Assembly: GCF_964204645.1 (NCBI RefSeq)
Contig: NC_134028.1
Location: forward strand, 10,457,001-10,521,000
Length of the DNA: 64,000 nt
Origin: Tubulanus polymorphus
Lineage: Eukaryota > Nemertea > Palaeonemertea > Tubulaniformes > Tubulanidae
Direction of reading: 5' to 3'
In this document: positions 8,775-20,145 of the stretch, piece after piece
Position numbering within the stretch: position 1 is the stretch's first letter
Layout: each line of letters begins with the position of its first letter
Notes under the pieces: generated by a model
Told to the model about the DNA's origin: nothing
Seen by the model: the letters and a program-made list of their open reading frames with translations, nothing else
Databases searched by the model: none
Position numbers and translations under genes: made by a program

Positions 8775-8917
8775 CTGTGAAGGTACGGCACCAATTGCTC
8801 AGTCACTAGCGTCACAGTCGATAATGAATTTGCCTGCACCTGTCTCGAAATCTGGGAAGGCCAAAACAGGAGGGCTAGTAAGTGCCATCTTTATGGCGTC
8901 AAATGCTTGCTGTTGCT

Positions 8918-9679
8918 CTATTCCCGTACAAAAACATAGCCCTTTTTAGTAAGTTGGTGTAGGGGACGACACTTTTGGGAATAACCCACAATAAACTTTG
9001 AACAATTGGTCACTAACCCTGTGAAACTGTGGACCTCTGAAACCGTGGTTGAAACAGGCCAGTTCATAATTTTCTCAACTTTGGACGGGTCAGCCAGAAG
9101 GTTTGCGGATCGGAAACATGAAAACACCTCAGCGAGTTTACCGATGTGTGACTCAACATCAGCTGAGTGAACAATGACATCATCGAGATATATTAACGCC
9201 GTTTTCCACGAAACCTTATCCAGGGCCATAGTCATAAGCCGAGAAAAACAGGCAGGGGCATTATTTAGGCCAAACGCCATGACGTTCAACTCCCACAATC
9301 GATTCTCTGTGCAGGACGCTGTCTTTGGTTTATCCCTCTCATGTATAGGCACCTGATGGTACTCACTTGTGAGGTCAAGAGAGAAGAACCATGACGACCC
9401 CGACAGAGCTTCAAGAGTGGAGTCAGTTTGTCCTAGTGGATGGCTGTCCTTTATCGTAGCATCGTTTTACTTCCGATAATCACAACACAGCCTAAGGCTA
9501 CCATCGGACTTCTTGGCCAAGACGATGAGACTTGCCCTGGGAGATTGTGATGGTCGGATGAGGCCGTGACTATGTAATTCGGCAGTATGACCCTCGACAA
9601 ACTGTCTATGACCCGGTGGAAAACGCCTCGGTTGTTGCTTGCTTGGGCGATGTTCACTCGTATCGATTTCAAATTTCAA
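8918..9679 (-). pseudogene. Gypsy reverse transcriptase, broken into several frames
   Basis: The 9467-9679 frame carries RRFPPGHRQFVEGHTAELHS, the entry to the palm, and KKSDGSLRLCCDYRK. The 8918-9352 frame carries LNVMAFGLNNAPACFSRLM, the catalytic TALIYLDDVIVHS at about 9183-9221, and VHSFTGLVTNCSKFI of the connection region. A segment of the palm between them (9353-9466) is scrambled by frame breaks. The enzyme would not be produced intact. Confidence 0.78.
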
Positions 9680-9972
9680 CTAATGCGGTCCTCCCTATGT
9701 CAAAGTCGTCGCAGGAAAACACATCCCGGACAGTAATCAGAGACAACCTTCTTTAAGGCCTCACGATCACTATGCAAAATGTCGATTGCGTCGAGCTGCA
9801 GCTCCTTTAAACAACGAATTTAGATCCTCACTACTAGTAGGGGTTTTGGGGACATCTGGTCTCTTATCCTGGATAGTAAGGATTTAAATACTGTTTAAAG
9901 GAGAGAAAATCCCTACAAATTCGCCGTGGTTGACATGGTACGTCACGTTCGAAAAGTTGGCTAAACGAACCG

Positions 9973-10566
9973 TCACCTTGTTATCATTCGGGCTAACCAG
10001 TGTTCTACCGATAACGAATGGACCCGGGCTCTACCACATACCATTCCGACAGAATTGTTGTTGTAGGTGTATCTCTGCCTAAAATAAGCTGAAGCTGTAA
10101 TTTCGTGTCCTGCTGGGATCATGCTAGTCTCGGTTAGAAATAGCCGACATGCAGATGGTCGGGAATCTTTGTGTTCCAATGGTATGTCTGACAGACCACA
10201 GCTCATGACTCTATTTGGGTAATCAATCACGCAGTTGTTGTCGCCGAAGAAATCACCACCAAGGAGACAATCCTGTGACAAATCATCAGCAATCACCATT
10301 GGAACCATAAAACTACAATCCCCCAAACTAAGGTGAACATCAACTGAACCCCTAACCTTAATGTCCTAGCCGGTAGCCGTAACCAATTCAAAATCAATTG
10401 GTTTCGGGCACCCCACTTCACCACCATTACTCACCTCCCAGACTGAAGTCTTCAGCGTAGTCACACCAGCGCCGGTGTCGAGCGCAGAGATTCTTCTTAC
10501 ACTATTGACTACAGCAGAACAATAGAGGCCAGTGTCACGGATATCTATATTCTGCACACTTCTCAC
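9973..10566 (-). pseudogene. Gypsy aspartic protease (two frames)
   Basis: The 10366-10566 frame contains RISALDTGAGVTTL, with the DTGA active site. The 9973-10326 frame contains ADDLSQDCLLGGDFFGDNNC, the conserved hydrophobic LLGxDF segment of retroviral-type proteases. Gag lies upstream and RT downstream. A frame disruption separates the two halves at about 10330-10366. Confidence 0.65.
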
Positions 10567-10835
10567 TAATGGGGTGGGCCCTCGGTCACTGTTCGTTGGA
10601 AGGTCTGCTTCTGATTCCGGGGTGCACTCTGGAGAAGACCATTAAGAAGACCATTAAGAAATGTGCTCTCCCCGAGGTGTAAACCACTAGAGCCCAGGTA
10701 GCTACCCCTCGGGTTGTCACATTCAAAGTTATTTTCATTTATACTAAATACATGGTTGTTTGGTCGTCCATGGGGGCCCAGTTCTATTTACAACATTTAT
10801 ACAGGTATCTAATAGTCTATCTCGGGGCTGATGAT

Positions 10836-11768
10836 TTAAAAGCGCTTGCCTCCGCCCCTCGAGGAACACGTCTGCCCGTTTCCCTGACTATTAGTTCCAG
10901 TGACAGTTCCTCGCGTGATGTCCGGGCTTAGTGCCGAGTGGCATACCACTGTAGGACATGCACTAGCAGGGTGGTCCGGCACCCGACAGCGCCAACAGAT
11001 GTCAGATGGATTTCTGGAAGGCCCCGGATTCCTGGCAGGCCTGGTCTGACCTCGACACTCGAGATTCTCGATGCGGAGGTTTAAGCTCCGGCCCTGTTTG
11101 ACAAGTTCAGAGAGCAGCTCGGTCTCGGCGGGTTTTGGCTGGGCCTCGTTTTCCATCGCGCGTTTCCCCCTCGACTCTTGTTTTTCAGCTATCCGGCGAG
11201 CTGACTCAAAACCCCTAGCCAGGGACACAGTCTCTGACAAGGTCTTCGGCTGGGAAACGTACAACTGTTCCCTAGCTGCTAATGGTAGATTATCCCCGAT
11301 CAGAAACTGATCACGAGCCAGCTCGTCTTGTAGTGTATGCCCAGCGTCTGGATAGGCGTTTTGAACCAGGTTCTCTGGCTGTTTTTGCTCGCGTGCCTTA
11401 AGCATGAGCTTACAATCGCCAGGCGATTTTGTGAAGGACATACAGTCTTTAATCGCTGCCGAGAATTCATCGTAAGTCAGTTTGTCCGACAGGTTAAGGT
11501 TTTTGATGGCCAGATATGACTCATGGTCCATATACATCAAAAGATGATCCTTCTGCACGGAAGTTTCAGTTATCCCCATGAGCTCACAATAACTGTCAAA
11601 TCTCTCGAGCCATACCTTAAAATTGTTGCCAGCGCTGTAAGTTTTAGGCGCAGGTACTTTGACCTTGATGTGGTGCCTAGATTTGGCCGGCTCAGAGGGT
11701 GATTCGGATCTCGTATTTTTAATTTCATACTCCACATATTGTGTAACAGATGTGAGGAACTGGTTCAC
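10836..11768 (-). CDS. Gypsy Gag protein with one CCHC zinc knuckle
   Basis: This is the longest intact frame of the element (310 aa). A polar N-terminus is followed by KVKVPAPKTYSAGNNFKVWL and ERFDSYCELMGITE, the start of a capsid-like domain. Next come ARDQFLIGDNLPLAAREQLY, a Glu/Lys-rich linker and a single knuckle, CWRCRVPDHPASAC (C-x2-C-x4-H-x4-C, about residues 259-272). Gag packages the element RNA into virus-like particles. The ATG at 11768 lies about 390 nt downstream of the LTR, a normal leader length. Confidence 0.75.
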   Translation of the reverse strand: MNQFLTSVTQYVEYEIKNTRSESPSEPAKSRHHIKVKVPAPKTYSAGNNFKVWLERFDSYCELMGITETSVQKDHLLMYMDHESYLAIKNLNLSDKLTYDEFSAAIKDCMSFTKSPGDCKLMLKAREQKQPENLVQNAYPDAGHTLQDELARDQFLIGDNLPLAAREQLYVSQPKTLSETVSLARGFESARRIAEKQESRGKRAMENEAQPKPAETELLSELVKQGRSLNLRIENLECRGQTRPARNPGPSRNPSDICWRCRVPDHPASACPTVVCHSALSPDITRGTVTGTNSQGNGQTCSSRGGGKRF

Positions 11769-12134
11769 GTCGAGGCGACTGGCATCTTGTTGGGAATGTT
11801 TCCCGGCATCGACATCATAAGACCAAGTCAGTTAATTCAAGTCAGGCACAATATTATAGAAAAATAAACCCAAAGTATTAAAAGTTATTCGTATACCGGT
11901 CTCCCCAGCAAGCAATGCCTATAATAATAAATTTCTTTTCTTATTTTCTCTAGTTCCAATTCCGATCAAATAAAGAATATGACTAGTTAACGGTTTCAAC
12001 TGCTATGAGTGTCCGTTATAAGTCTTTCAAGTTTTTCTAATCAATAACGGTAAACGTGGTTCGCTCAGACTAGGTTCCCAACGTAAGGCCGCACTAAATC
12101 AAAAAGATCATAAAATACACGACAATCGAAATAA

Positions 12135-12152
12135 AATCCCGCTTTGCTGCCA
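12135..12152 (-). other. Putative tRNA primer-binding site
   Basis: TGGCAGCAAAGCGGG starts 4 nt inside the LTR end on the - strand, where a gypsy primer-binding site should be. It begins with TGG, complementary to a tRNA CCA terminus. The tRNA was not identified. Confidence 0.45.
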
Positions 12153-12156
12153 CTAA

Positions 12157-12327
12157 TGTTACAATTGTCGTCTTGGGGTATTCTTAATCTTATGGATATA
12201 TCGGGGTTAATCCCGCTGTAATAGGGGACAATCAGAGTCTTGAACCGGGACAATAGAAGCACACACAACTCACCAGGACGATGAATTATTTTCAATAGGG
12301 CGATAGATACGCCACCTATCGTTAACA
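12157..12327 (-). repeat. Putative 171-bp 5' LTR of the gypsy element
   Basis: On the - strand the segment begins TGTTAACGATAGG and ends CAATTGTAACA, giving the perfect TGTTA...TAACA ends of an LTR. It is followed directly by a primer-binding-like site and then gag. The second LTR was not found, so the call rests on termini and position. Confidence 0.55.
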
Positions 12328-12329
12328 TT

Positions 12330-12862
12330 TATTATTCCAAAAACAAATACAAATACACTATATTACAATATAATAACGTCGCAGTCACACCGTTACAGAT
12401 TTTGTGTTTTGAGATGATTTTAAGGGGGTAAAGTAGATTCATTCTGATAGATACTATCATTTATGTTAGCATGTTTATATGCGTTGTTCTTGTGTTTTAC
12501 TGGAAATGTAAATATCGTTAAATATTAAAAATAACATTTTAGTATTGAAAATAACGGAATGGTCTGATTACTTTTTAAGTTTACGGTTTTTAAGCTTAAA
12601 ATACAACTGCCGAAGCATTCATTACTGAATGCATTGTAGTAACGTATTTTTTCTTTGCGAGTAATTTTATTCAAAAACAAATAATTGGTAATTGTTTGAT
12701 GAAATAAAAGCATTAAGATCAATATATTTGAATTGTATTGGTACAAAAGCAGGGGATTGTTCTTGTACGGGGATGGCTTTTATTCGTTTTTCGGTAAACA
12801 AGAGGTTTCGGAGACTCCAAAAAGTCACGTGACCAATAATAGAGTACGACTGGAGGCTACAT
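12330..12862. other. No gene recognised; AT-rich spacer
   Basis: AT-rich sequence with only short chance frames on either strand. It separates the gypsy LTR from the hairpin element at 12863. Confidence 0.5.
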
Positions 12863-13096
12863 AAGCGTCCTGGGGACGTATCTATTAAAAAATGTTTTCG
12901 AGGTTAATTCCAAGTTTATAACTCGGAATAAACTAGTTTTCTCAGTTAAATGCGATTTCGAATTTAACTAGTTTTCTCAGTTTTAAATGTGATTTTTGGA
13001 GGTTGATTCCGAGTTTCCAACTAAGAAAACTAGTTTATTGCAAACTCGGAATAAACCTTGAAAATTTTTTTCAATCGATATGTCCCCAGGACGCTT
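12863..13096. mobile_element. Palindromic MITE-like element
   Basis: AAGCGTCCTGGGGACGTATC at the left is mirrored at the right by GATATGTCCCCAGGACGCTT. The inner arms also pair (GGTTAATTCC and GGAATAAACC, plus AACTAGTTTTCTCAGTT and its complement). At about 234 bp with no coding capacity, it is a typical short inverted-repeat element. Confidence 0.6.
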
Positions 13097-13134
13097 CCGT
13101 AGGAGGCAAACGCATTCTCCGATCTGATAAAAGA

Positions 13135-13206
13135 GGAATTGTCTATATCGGATGCCTCAGGATCACCTTTACAAATTTTGTTTCAGCTGTCTTAGTTCTC
13201 AATTTA
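13135..13206 (+). repeat. 72-bp repeat, inverted copy at 16290-16366
   Basis: The stretch from GGAATTGTCTATATCGGATG to TTCTCAATTTAT matches the reverse complement of 16290-16366 with about ten differences. The open frames over both copies are explained by this repeat, not by a gene. Confidence 0.6.
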
Positions 13207-13683
13207 TATCAACCTGCAAATCGCCTTTAGTTCGAGTCCAACAACACGACGGGATTTTAAAAGTACAACATGTATCTCTAAATTTAATTATCTTTGCTCA
13301 ACTTTTCTTCGAAAACTCGTTAAAGAAAATTCGTCTTCAAGAAACAATTAGAAATTAACGATCTCAAAAAGTAGTAGGCCTACGTGATATTTATGTTGAA
13401 TCGTTGAAAAGTTACAATTTATTTCTCAGAAAATCCCAAATAAATGAATAACAACAACAATAAAATTCAAATAAAAATTGGAATGCTTTTACGCGATACG
13501 AAATTTATTGTATAGTACCAGTACACTGTAACTATGACCTTGTCATTTAGAACTAGCAAAAAAAATATCATAAAGCATCATAAACTTAATCCTTGTCATC
13601 GACCATGCCCTGAAATCATGGAAGTATGTTCAACAGTTCCCGGCCTATTACTCTGTATTAGGAACTTGAACTTATGTGGTGTA
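13207..13683. other. No gene recognised
   Basis: AT-rich sequence with a short AAC-rich stretch near 13450 and no convincing coding frame. Confidence 0.5.
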
Positions 13684-14217
13684 CTATCGAAATAATACTC
13701 TGTATTTTGATTGTATCTTTATTGTAAACAATCCGATAATGTTATAACAGTTCCAGTAACATCTTTGTTGATCGTTTTTTTTACTGAATCGTGTGTTGCC
13801 TGCTTTTTCATATTCAACTATTTCCATTGACCATTGTGACCAACTTACAATTTTCTCGAGATTGATTTGATCCACATCAATTGGCAGTTTTTTATTCTTG
13901 CAATTTTTACAAACACGGTACATGCAGTCTTTATCTTCTCGTTTGATTGCAAGCCACGACAAAACATCATCAATGGCCTTTGATTCAAAGAGTTTCCCAA
14001 GCATTAGTTCAGTGTTGTCACAGATTTTACAGACACAAACCTGTCGATCTTTTAAAGTAGGTTTCTTAACTTGTATTGGTCTTAACCGACAGAATGAGGA
14101 ATAACACACGGGAAATGCGCCTACTTCAGAACAGTACTTGCTAAGCAACGTCTTGAGACTGTGGAGTAAATTTCGTTTTTGAAGCCCTTTCACTACTTCT
14201 TTTTTTCGTGCAGTCAT
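13684..14217 (-). pseudogene. C-terminal half of a multicopy invertebrate gene of unknown function
   Basis: The frame contains LQKRNLLHSLKTLLSKY, then FPVCYSSFCRLRPIQVKKPT and DRQVCVCKICDNTELMLGKL. I recall this combination (a start-of-domain helix, S-x-FCRLRP, then paired Cys residues in C-x-C-x2-C) from a large family of uncharacterised, high-copy invertebrate proteins. Further Cys pairs follow (CMYRVCKNCKNKK). Upstream on the same strand (14220-14340) another frame reads FFLRDDNSRMTARKKE into this one, consistent with one gene. The cysteines suggest metal binding. No catalytic motif is visible; it may belong to a mobile element. Confidence 0.4.
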
Positions 14218-14702
14218 TCTTGAATTATCATCCCGTAGAAAGAAATTCTGCGCAGATTTCTTAAGTGCTAATGCCCTTTCAGGTAAACGGCGCCTCTCTT
14301 TCGGTTTGTGTCGGCTGAACCTTACATCTGTTATTGTGCTTTAGACAAGAGGCCATACTTTCGTATTAAGTTCAAATCCCGGATCCTCACAAGTTTTCTC
14401 CGTTTTTCCTCCTGTTCTAATGACTTTTTTAGATCCTCAATCAGTGTATCATGAAATTCGGACATTATCATTTACCTGACAGTTTTTTCAAAATCTCCGC
14501 TGTTCTTCTTCAGGGAGTAGAACCATTACCTTTAGTTGCTGGTTTCTTTTTAAGTCGCTGAACCGATTTTCGTAATCGCCATATTGCTCACTCTCTTATC
14601 TGGAGATCGTGCTCTAGCTGAGCAATTTTTCTATATGCCTTTGTTTTATTGGCATCGCGTATGCGTGGCCGTCCACGCTTCCTGGGTTGTGCTACACTGA
14701 TT

Positions 14703-14960
14703 TCATCGGGTGGTCTTAGCACTTGCTTCTGATCTTCTGCACGCCTTCGACTTTCTTGTTTTTGATTTTTCCACTTTTTTTCGTTGAGCCCGTTGATCCC
14801 GAGGGGTTAAATCAGCGACACCCTTCCGCTTGCCCGATTGCTTTCGATCACTATACTTTTGGCGTTGCTGTTCCAAATACTGTCTATGGCGTTCTGGGTC
14901 CTGCAAATAAGAGCCGATGACGTTGCCCAGATTTGGAAATATTTTCCTTCTGTGGTGGCA
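14703..14960 (-). pseudogene. N-terminal basic region of the same multicopy gene
   Basis: On the - strand the frame reads YLQDPERHRQYLEQQRQKYS, then RKQSGKRKGVADLTPRDQRA and QRKKVEKSKTRKSKACRRSE. This Lys/Arg-rich opening with the SPR/TPRDQRAQRKK motif is typical of the N-terminus of the family whose C-terminal half lies at 13684-14217. Sequence between 14220 and 14700 switches frame several times, so the gene is decayed. The TTTGTTTTTTCAG-like tract just upstream could be a splice acceptor. Confidence 0.4.
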
Positions 14961-15068
14961 TACCGGTATCTGAAAAAACAAATAAAAGAGGATGCATTTG
15001 GACCATTTGTTAAGTAGCCTACAGGGGTTTTTAATTTTTTTAAATAATATGGTAAAAAATTTAATCAA

Positions 15069-16128
15069 ATTAGATTAGAATGCAAACTAAGGATTTAATT
15101 AGGACAACTAGCCAACTTTTTTGATAAATTTAATTCAAGAAGGTAGGTCTATATACATTTTTCAAAACCAGCCAAGCTTTAAACTGTTGTCGTATGTCAG
15201 TACACAAACACATACTGTTTGTGTACTGACATGTTTGTGTACTGACAATCACGCGAAAATAATGATATAGGGGAAAAGCCAACCCTGGGAAGCGAGGTCA
15301 GTTCTGTACTACTGGTAGGTGGACTAATTACTTACAAGTTGTACAACATCATTTCCTTATTAATGGGTGGTTTTAAACTTTTTAAGCATGTTAGTGTATT
15401 GACACTTTTTAGTACGCATAATATTATTGCATGCTCACCTGGTGTATTTCACCTGTTTTTCGGTAAAAAAACGTGAAGTGAAAACAAACTTCAGTCTTCT
15501 TGTCTGCTATTCTTCATCCCCGAATGCATCGGTGACTCACTTACCAGGAACAGTTTGCATAGAATGTAGATGGCGCTAAGCTTGTCCTGTTTGTGTACTG
15601 ACAGAATTTTTCTGAGACACGCCAATTTTTATTTCCAAACATCAAAAATAGATGGAGCTTTAGAGTTAAAAAATCTGAAACAGTTTTTTGTATCAGATTC
15701 GAAGTTCTTAAAATTAGATATTGATGTGCCAAATGCTTTTAATATCAATATTCGAGTTTCTTTCAAGAATTAATTTTGCAGACCCTCACGAGGACACTGC
15801 AATATCTCATTTGGGGCCGGCAGATTTGGCGACTATTGGAAAACTGGTGCAATGCGAGATAATTTTTTTGTTTTTGTTCTTTCAAATTAATTGTTAGGTG
15901 CAAATGAAGAAGAAATGTTTTAAATAAGTTCAGTTCAATTATGTGAGCTCAGTTCCAGTTACCAAAATGGTTGGGGACATAATTTTGCCTCTGTACCATA
16001 GAATTACCCTTATGTCCATTAAGGAGCAATAAATTTTATTGTATTATTTGTCATCGAAGTCGAAGTAAATTTAAATGTACCAGTGTTAGTGTTCTGGACC
16101 ATGGCGTTTGCTAAAAGGTTTGTATGAG
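15069..16128. other. No gene; short inverted repeats of TGTTTGTGTACTGACA
   Basis: The motif TGTTTGTGTACTGAC occurs at about 15217 (paired with its complement at 15197 in a hairpin), again at about 15231, and at 15588. This suggests remnants of a small inverted-repeat element spanning roughly 15196-15602. No coding frame is supported. Confidence 0.4.
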
Positions 16129-16289
16129 TTATCTTTTATAAGGTTCATTGGATTTTTCAAGCTTGAACACTCCCCTCCAAAAGTTCGTGATCAGAACACT
16201 CTGGAGGACCCTCACCAGACAGTGCCTGTTTGAATCGGCCGCCATGTTGATGTCTCCTGATGATGTCTCCCATGTCGAAACTGCGGTTG

Positions 16290-16366
16290 AATATAAATTG
16301 AGAACTGAGATAGCCGAAACGAAATTTGTAAAGGTGATTCTGAGCCATCCGATATGGACAATTCCG
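16290..16366 (-). repeat. Inverted copy of the repeat at 13135-13206
   Basis: See 13135-13206. The reverse complement carries the same GATCACCTTTACAAATTT-type core with a few differences. Confidence 0.6.
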
Positions 16367-16888
16367 ATACATAGCACCAATACAAAAAAAATCAAACAAA
16401 GTACCGTAACAAAAATATACACAAATTATACAAATATGATTAACAAAAATGACTCAGCAGAATGTGGATGCGTAGTTATTATGTGATTGATTATTAATTA
16501 TACAGTTTGGGGATTCAATAATCTTAAATCCTAAGTAAAGTCACCGCTCGTAGTACGCCGTCTATAATCTGTGTCAAATTACACCGCCTGATAACCAATT
16601 CAATTCAATACATGACGCAACCCAAACCCGGAAATAAATTGAATCAAAACTCATAGCTAGTCAGTCACATGGCTTCCGAACGGCGGTTCTCGTTTACTCT
16701 GCATTTACTGATGAATTGAATTAATGCCTAAATCAAATTATCAATCATTCCGGTTACCATTTGTCTGTACATCAACGATAACAATAGGTTAGTAGGTACA
16801 TCGTCATCCGTACGTACATCTTTTTTTGTAGGCCTACTCAACTGCCAGTGCTTGCTAGTTAGTTACCAAATCGTTGATGGTTGGTAAG

Positions 16889-17330
16889 CTTTTTATAATC
16901 GGATGCACAGGGGTTTGGCGATGGGCTTGGATTCTATTTCCGGGTTGCTGATAATCTCGCAAGAATGGCGCTAAATATGAACTGCGAATAAATTCAAAAT
17001 AACACGGAAGGAAATACCTTGTGTTTATATTGTTTATTTATCCGCTCTAAAGTTCCGATAAACAATCGGTCGTTAAGGATCATCATCAGACAGTCGCAAC
17101 GCTTTTCTATATAAAATCGCTTGATAATGATCATTAACGACCAATTTTTTATCGGAACTTTATAGCGTAGGCCTATAAATAAACAATATAAACACAAGGT
17201 ATTTCCGTGGTATTTTGAATTTATTCGCAGTTCATATAGGCCTATAGCGTCATTCTCGTGAGATTATCAACAACCCGGAAATAGAATCCAAGCCCATCGC
17301 CAAACCCCTGTGATCGGATGGGCTGTTTGT
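16889..17330. mobile_element. Foldback (long inverted repeat) element F1
   Basis: The left arm (about 16900-17060) and right arm (about 17150-17326) are near-perfect reverse complements around a short loop near 17100. Shared blocks include CAGGGGTTTGGCGATGGGCT, CCGAAATAGAATCC-type sequence, and TTGTGTTTATATTGTTTATT. The outer flanks carry ATCGGATG. There is no coding capacity. Confidence 0.75.
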
Positions 17331-18204
17331 AAAAAATATTGATCGTAAAACTAATAAATCACAGACAGGTTACTGATTACTGCCAGTGCCAGATGGGTAA
17401 TGATATTTGCTCACAGGCACTCGCCGATGGGCTTGGGATACGGTTTCTGTAGTCTGAATACCAGTCGTTGTTACGGTTCCCTACAACGTCTGACGCTCAA
17501 GTATCATATAGGCCTAGAGGTTAACTCCTGTTAATTGCAATGCAACAACTGATTTTAGTGTCAAATCAAACCTTTGTACTAAAATAAATTAATTAGTTAC
17601 CTTGTTGACTTTGAAAACGTGTTTTATAATAAAATTTTTGATGATTTAAATCGCGAACTGGAGAATTTATTGATTTGATTTGAATTGAATTGATTGCCAC
17701 TATCGGGATTTCCAATACGGGCTAAATTAATAAAATGTGAAAATTCAATGAGTCTCTCTAAAATTACTCTAAATGTTATTTTTTGTTGATAAAACGCATA
17801 AATTTTGGTCAATTTTAACCTTAATAATTTGAAACAAGAATAATATCTGCATTGGTATCAATGTCGGTCCAAGTTTAAGTTCTAATCCGTTATTTACACT
17901 CCCATCATGCACCACGAAAAGCCGCCATATTTGTTATGTTGCTTCACTTCAACTGTTTTTTGAGGCGACTAATCAAAAGTTTTGAGCTACTACGATCGTC
18001 AAAAGCTACTTAGGATTACAAATTTATGCACTAACAATAGTTAACTTCCATCTGATTACAGAACAGTCAGTTTGACGTAAGTTGATGGTGTTTTAAGGGG
18101 TGAAATAGACGCTCAAAGCCTCGTCCCTCAAAATGAGGGACAAAAATTAACCTTATATGAGCACTTTCGCCCTAGACGTTGTTTGGGGAACAACGGCTAG
18201 GTAC
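17331..18204. other. No gene recognised
   Basis: Intergenic sequence with partial echoes of F1 near 17425 (GATGGGCTTGGGATACGG). No open frame has recognisable content. Confidence 0.45.
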
Positions 18205-18893
18205 TAGACTACGGTTTCTGGGGTTTTTGATAGTGTTTCCGTGTTTTTTAGTGGTTATTCTGCAATAAATCTGAGAAAAAACGTCTTAGTACTGACGTTT
18301 AAAAAGATAGGCCTAATTGCCGCTGGCTCCACACACGGCGACCTCACAAAACACTAACAAAGTTCGTTTTTCAATCTAAAATTAAAAACTTATTTTCTAT
18401 GACGCTTACTAGTGATATGACAGTTATATATCCTATTATTTCATCCGACTATGAGACACTATCGATTTGTGAAAAGTCTTTAGTAATATAAAAGAAAAGG
18501 TATTTGACGATGTGTGAGTGTATAGGAAAAACTTTACAGGCGTTGAGATGGCAACACTAGGTCACACGGGCACCTGCTACAAGTATTCTCCTTCTATATT
18601 CAAATAAAGCAGGATTTCGTAATGACATCACTCAGCGGTTGAACGACAATCGGTGACCTAGTGTCTCACAGTCGGATGGAATAATAGGATATATAACTGT
18701 CATATCACTAGTTAGTGTCGTATAAAATAAAAGTTTTGATTTTAGATTGAAAAACGAAGTTTGTTGAATGTTTTGTGATGTCGCCGTGTGTGGAGCCAGC
18801 GGCCATTATCTTTTTAAACGTATCAGTACCAAGACGTCTTTTCTCGGATTTATTGCAGAATAACTACTCAAAACACGGAAACACTATCAAAAA
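18205..18893. mobile_element. Foldback element F2
   Basis: The arms at about 18206-18465 and 18665-18893 are reverse complements over some 230-250 bp. They share ACACTATCAAAAAC, AATAAATCTGAGAAAAAACG, GGCTCCACACACGGCG and ATATATCCTATTATTTCATC. The unpaired spacer is about 200 bp. No protein is encoded. Confidence 0.75.
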
Positions 18894-19064
18894 CTTTCCT
18901 TCATCAGAACATATTTTAATCAATAGCTTAACATGAAAATAAATCAAACATACGCGTCATTTAAAGAGATCGTTATGTTTGGAAACATGGTTTTTACATC
19001 TAATGTCAATCCTAACAAACTATATTGGTATTCACAAATCCACCCTACTGGGTGGTTTTACAAC

Positions 19065-19379
19065 TCAGGCCGATCTCCTCGCAGCAGGTACTGGTATAGG
19101 GGAAGGAACATTTGATAACACTGGCCTTTCAAAAACAGGGGTAGATGATATACCACTAGCACCCTGTGATACGTCTTCTGGTACAGGTACCTTCACAACA
19201 TTTCTAGGTTTAGATACAGGAATTTCAACATTTACAGGTAATTCTGAAACAACGCTCCTAGATACAACTTCCCTAGGTGCAACACTTTCATCACAAGGTA
19301 ACATATGATCCACATGTACAAAACGTATTTTTCCCTGACCCTTTACCAAATATGTCAGTGGACCTTTCCTAGACATCAC
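19065..19379 (-). pseudogene. Gypsy integrase C-terminal region
   Basis: The frame reads MSRKGPLTYLVKGQGKIRFV followed by HVDHMLPCDE, the SH3-like fold after the integrase core (GP-x-SY-x-V ... RHVDQL). A Val/Pro-rich linker and PAARRSA then close the polyprotein. The upstream piece at 19400-19535 (VVRDFEQF, VRNHRRGKEWLGG) belongs to the same domain in another frame. Confidence 0.65.
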
Positions 19380-19538
19380 TTGTCCACCTAGCCATTACTC
19401 TTTACCCCTTCGGTGATTTCGAACTAAGCAAGGCTGAAACTGTTCAAAATCACGGACAACTTGTCCTGGTTTGTCATGACTCTCATTAATACGCTCTTGT
19501 TTGTCCTCCATATCCCGAGGCAAATTGGGTTTTAATCT

Positions 19539-19877
19539 TCACCTGGTTCGAGGCTCACGTTTTAAGAACAACAATGCAGGTGTCTTCTTTGTAACACTAT
19601 GAGGGGTGTTTCTATAAGCAAATGAGAAACTAGCCAATCTATGATTCACACTACGATCCAACGACCCATCTAACACTTGTTTAGCTAGGGCTCGCTTCAC
19701 AATTTTAACCCCTCGTTCAGCACTACCATTTGATTGAGGATGGTATGCCGGTACAAGAACCTGTTTAATACCATTACTTCTAAGAAAATGCTTAAACTCT
19801 TCTGAGGTAAATTGAGAGCCATTATCTGACACTACTCTGTCCACTAATCCATAAGCGGCAAACCAGGGGCATAACAT
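19539..19877 (-). pseudogene. Gypsy integrase core (partial)
   Basis: The frame carries GLVDRVVSDNGSQFTSEEFK (second catalytic Asp), VPAYHPQSNGSAERGVKIVK (catalytic Glu in NGSAERGV), AFAYRNTPHS-like SFAYRNTPHSVTKKTPALLF and a closing REPRTR. The first catalytic Asp and the zinc finger are missing because of the upstream deletion. Confidence 0.75.
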
Positions 19878-20145
19878 AAATCAGCTTTTGACAACTTTTG
19901 GGAGAATGTGACGATGGGTTTTCCCATCCATCTGGCATTTTGTGACTTAAAACACAACCTAACCCCACTGTGGAGGCGTCACATGACAAATACATTGGCT
20001 TGTCTGTATCATAATGCACTAACACTCTATCACTGGTGCACAACTGTTTGCACCGATTAAATGCGTCCTTGCATTCATCCGACCACTGAAACTTTGTATC
20101 CTTTAGATGTAGAATAGTAGATAGATAAATCAGCCCCATCCTCAA
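19822..20145 (-). pseudogene. Gypsy RT connection and RNase H start (partial)
   Basis: The frame contains FQWSDECKDAFNRCKQLCTS, DRVLVHYDTDKPMYLSCDAS and TVGLGCVLSHKMPDGWE. The last holds the first catalytic Asp of RNase H (CDAS). It then runs out of homology and overlaps the integrase frame, marking the deletion junction at about 19870-19930. Confidence 0.7.

Larger units (their letters stand above)
6302..12327 (-). mobile_element. Decayed Ty3/gypsy LTR retrotransposon with one recognisable LTR
   Basis: Reading the - strand, the order is LTR (12157-12327), primer-binding-like site, gag with one CCHC knuckle, aspartic protease (DTGA), reverse transcriptase (YLDD), RNase H and integrase. That is the Ty3/gypsy order. 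The frames are broken many times, so it cannot encode a working polyprotein. No matching LTR was found at the low-coordinate end, where an extra frame (6302-6556) and unassigned sequence adjoin the YqaJ remnant. The 3' end is therefore truncated or replaced. Confidence 0.85.

Noticed and set aside
12065-12328. An 87-residue - strand open frame beginning at the gypsy LTR
   Set aside because: It covers the LTR, the primer-binding-like site and the leader; no domain is seen and retrotransposon LTRs are not expected to encode this.
16129-16486. Overlapping frames on both strands near 16.1-16.5 kb
   Set aside because: They lie over a short repeat whose inverted copy is at 13135-13206; no motif or splice support.
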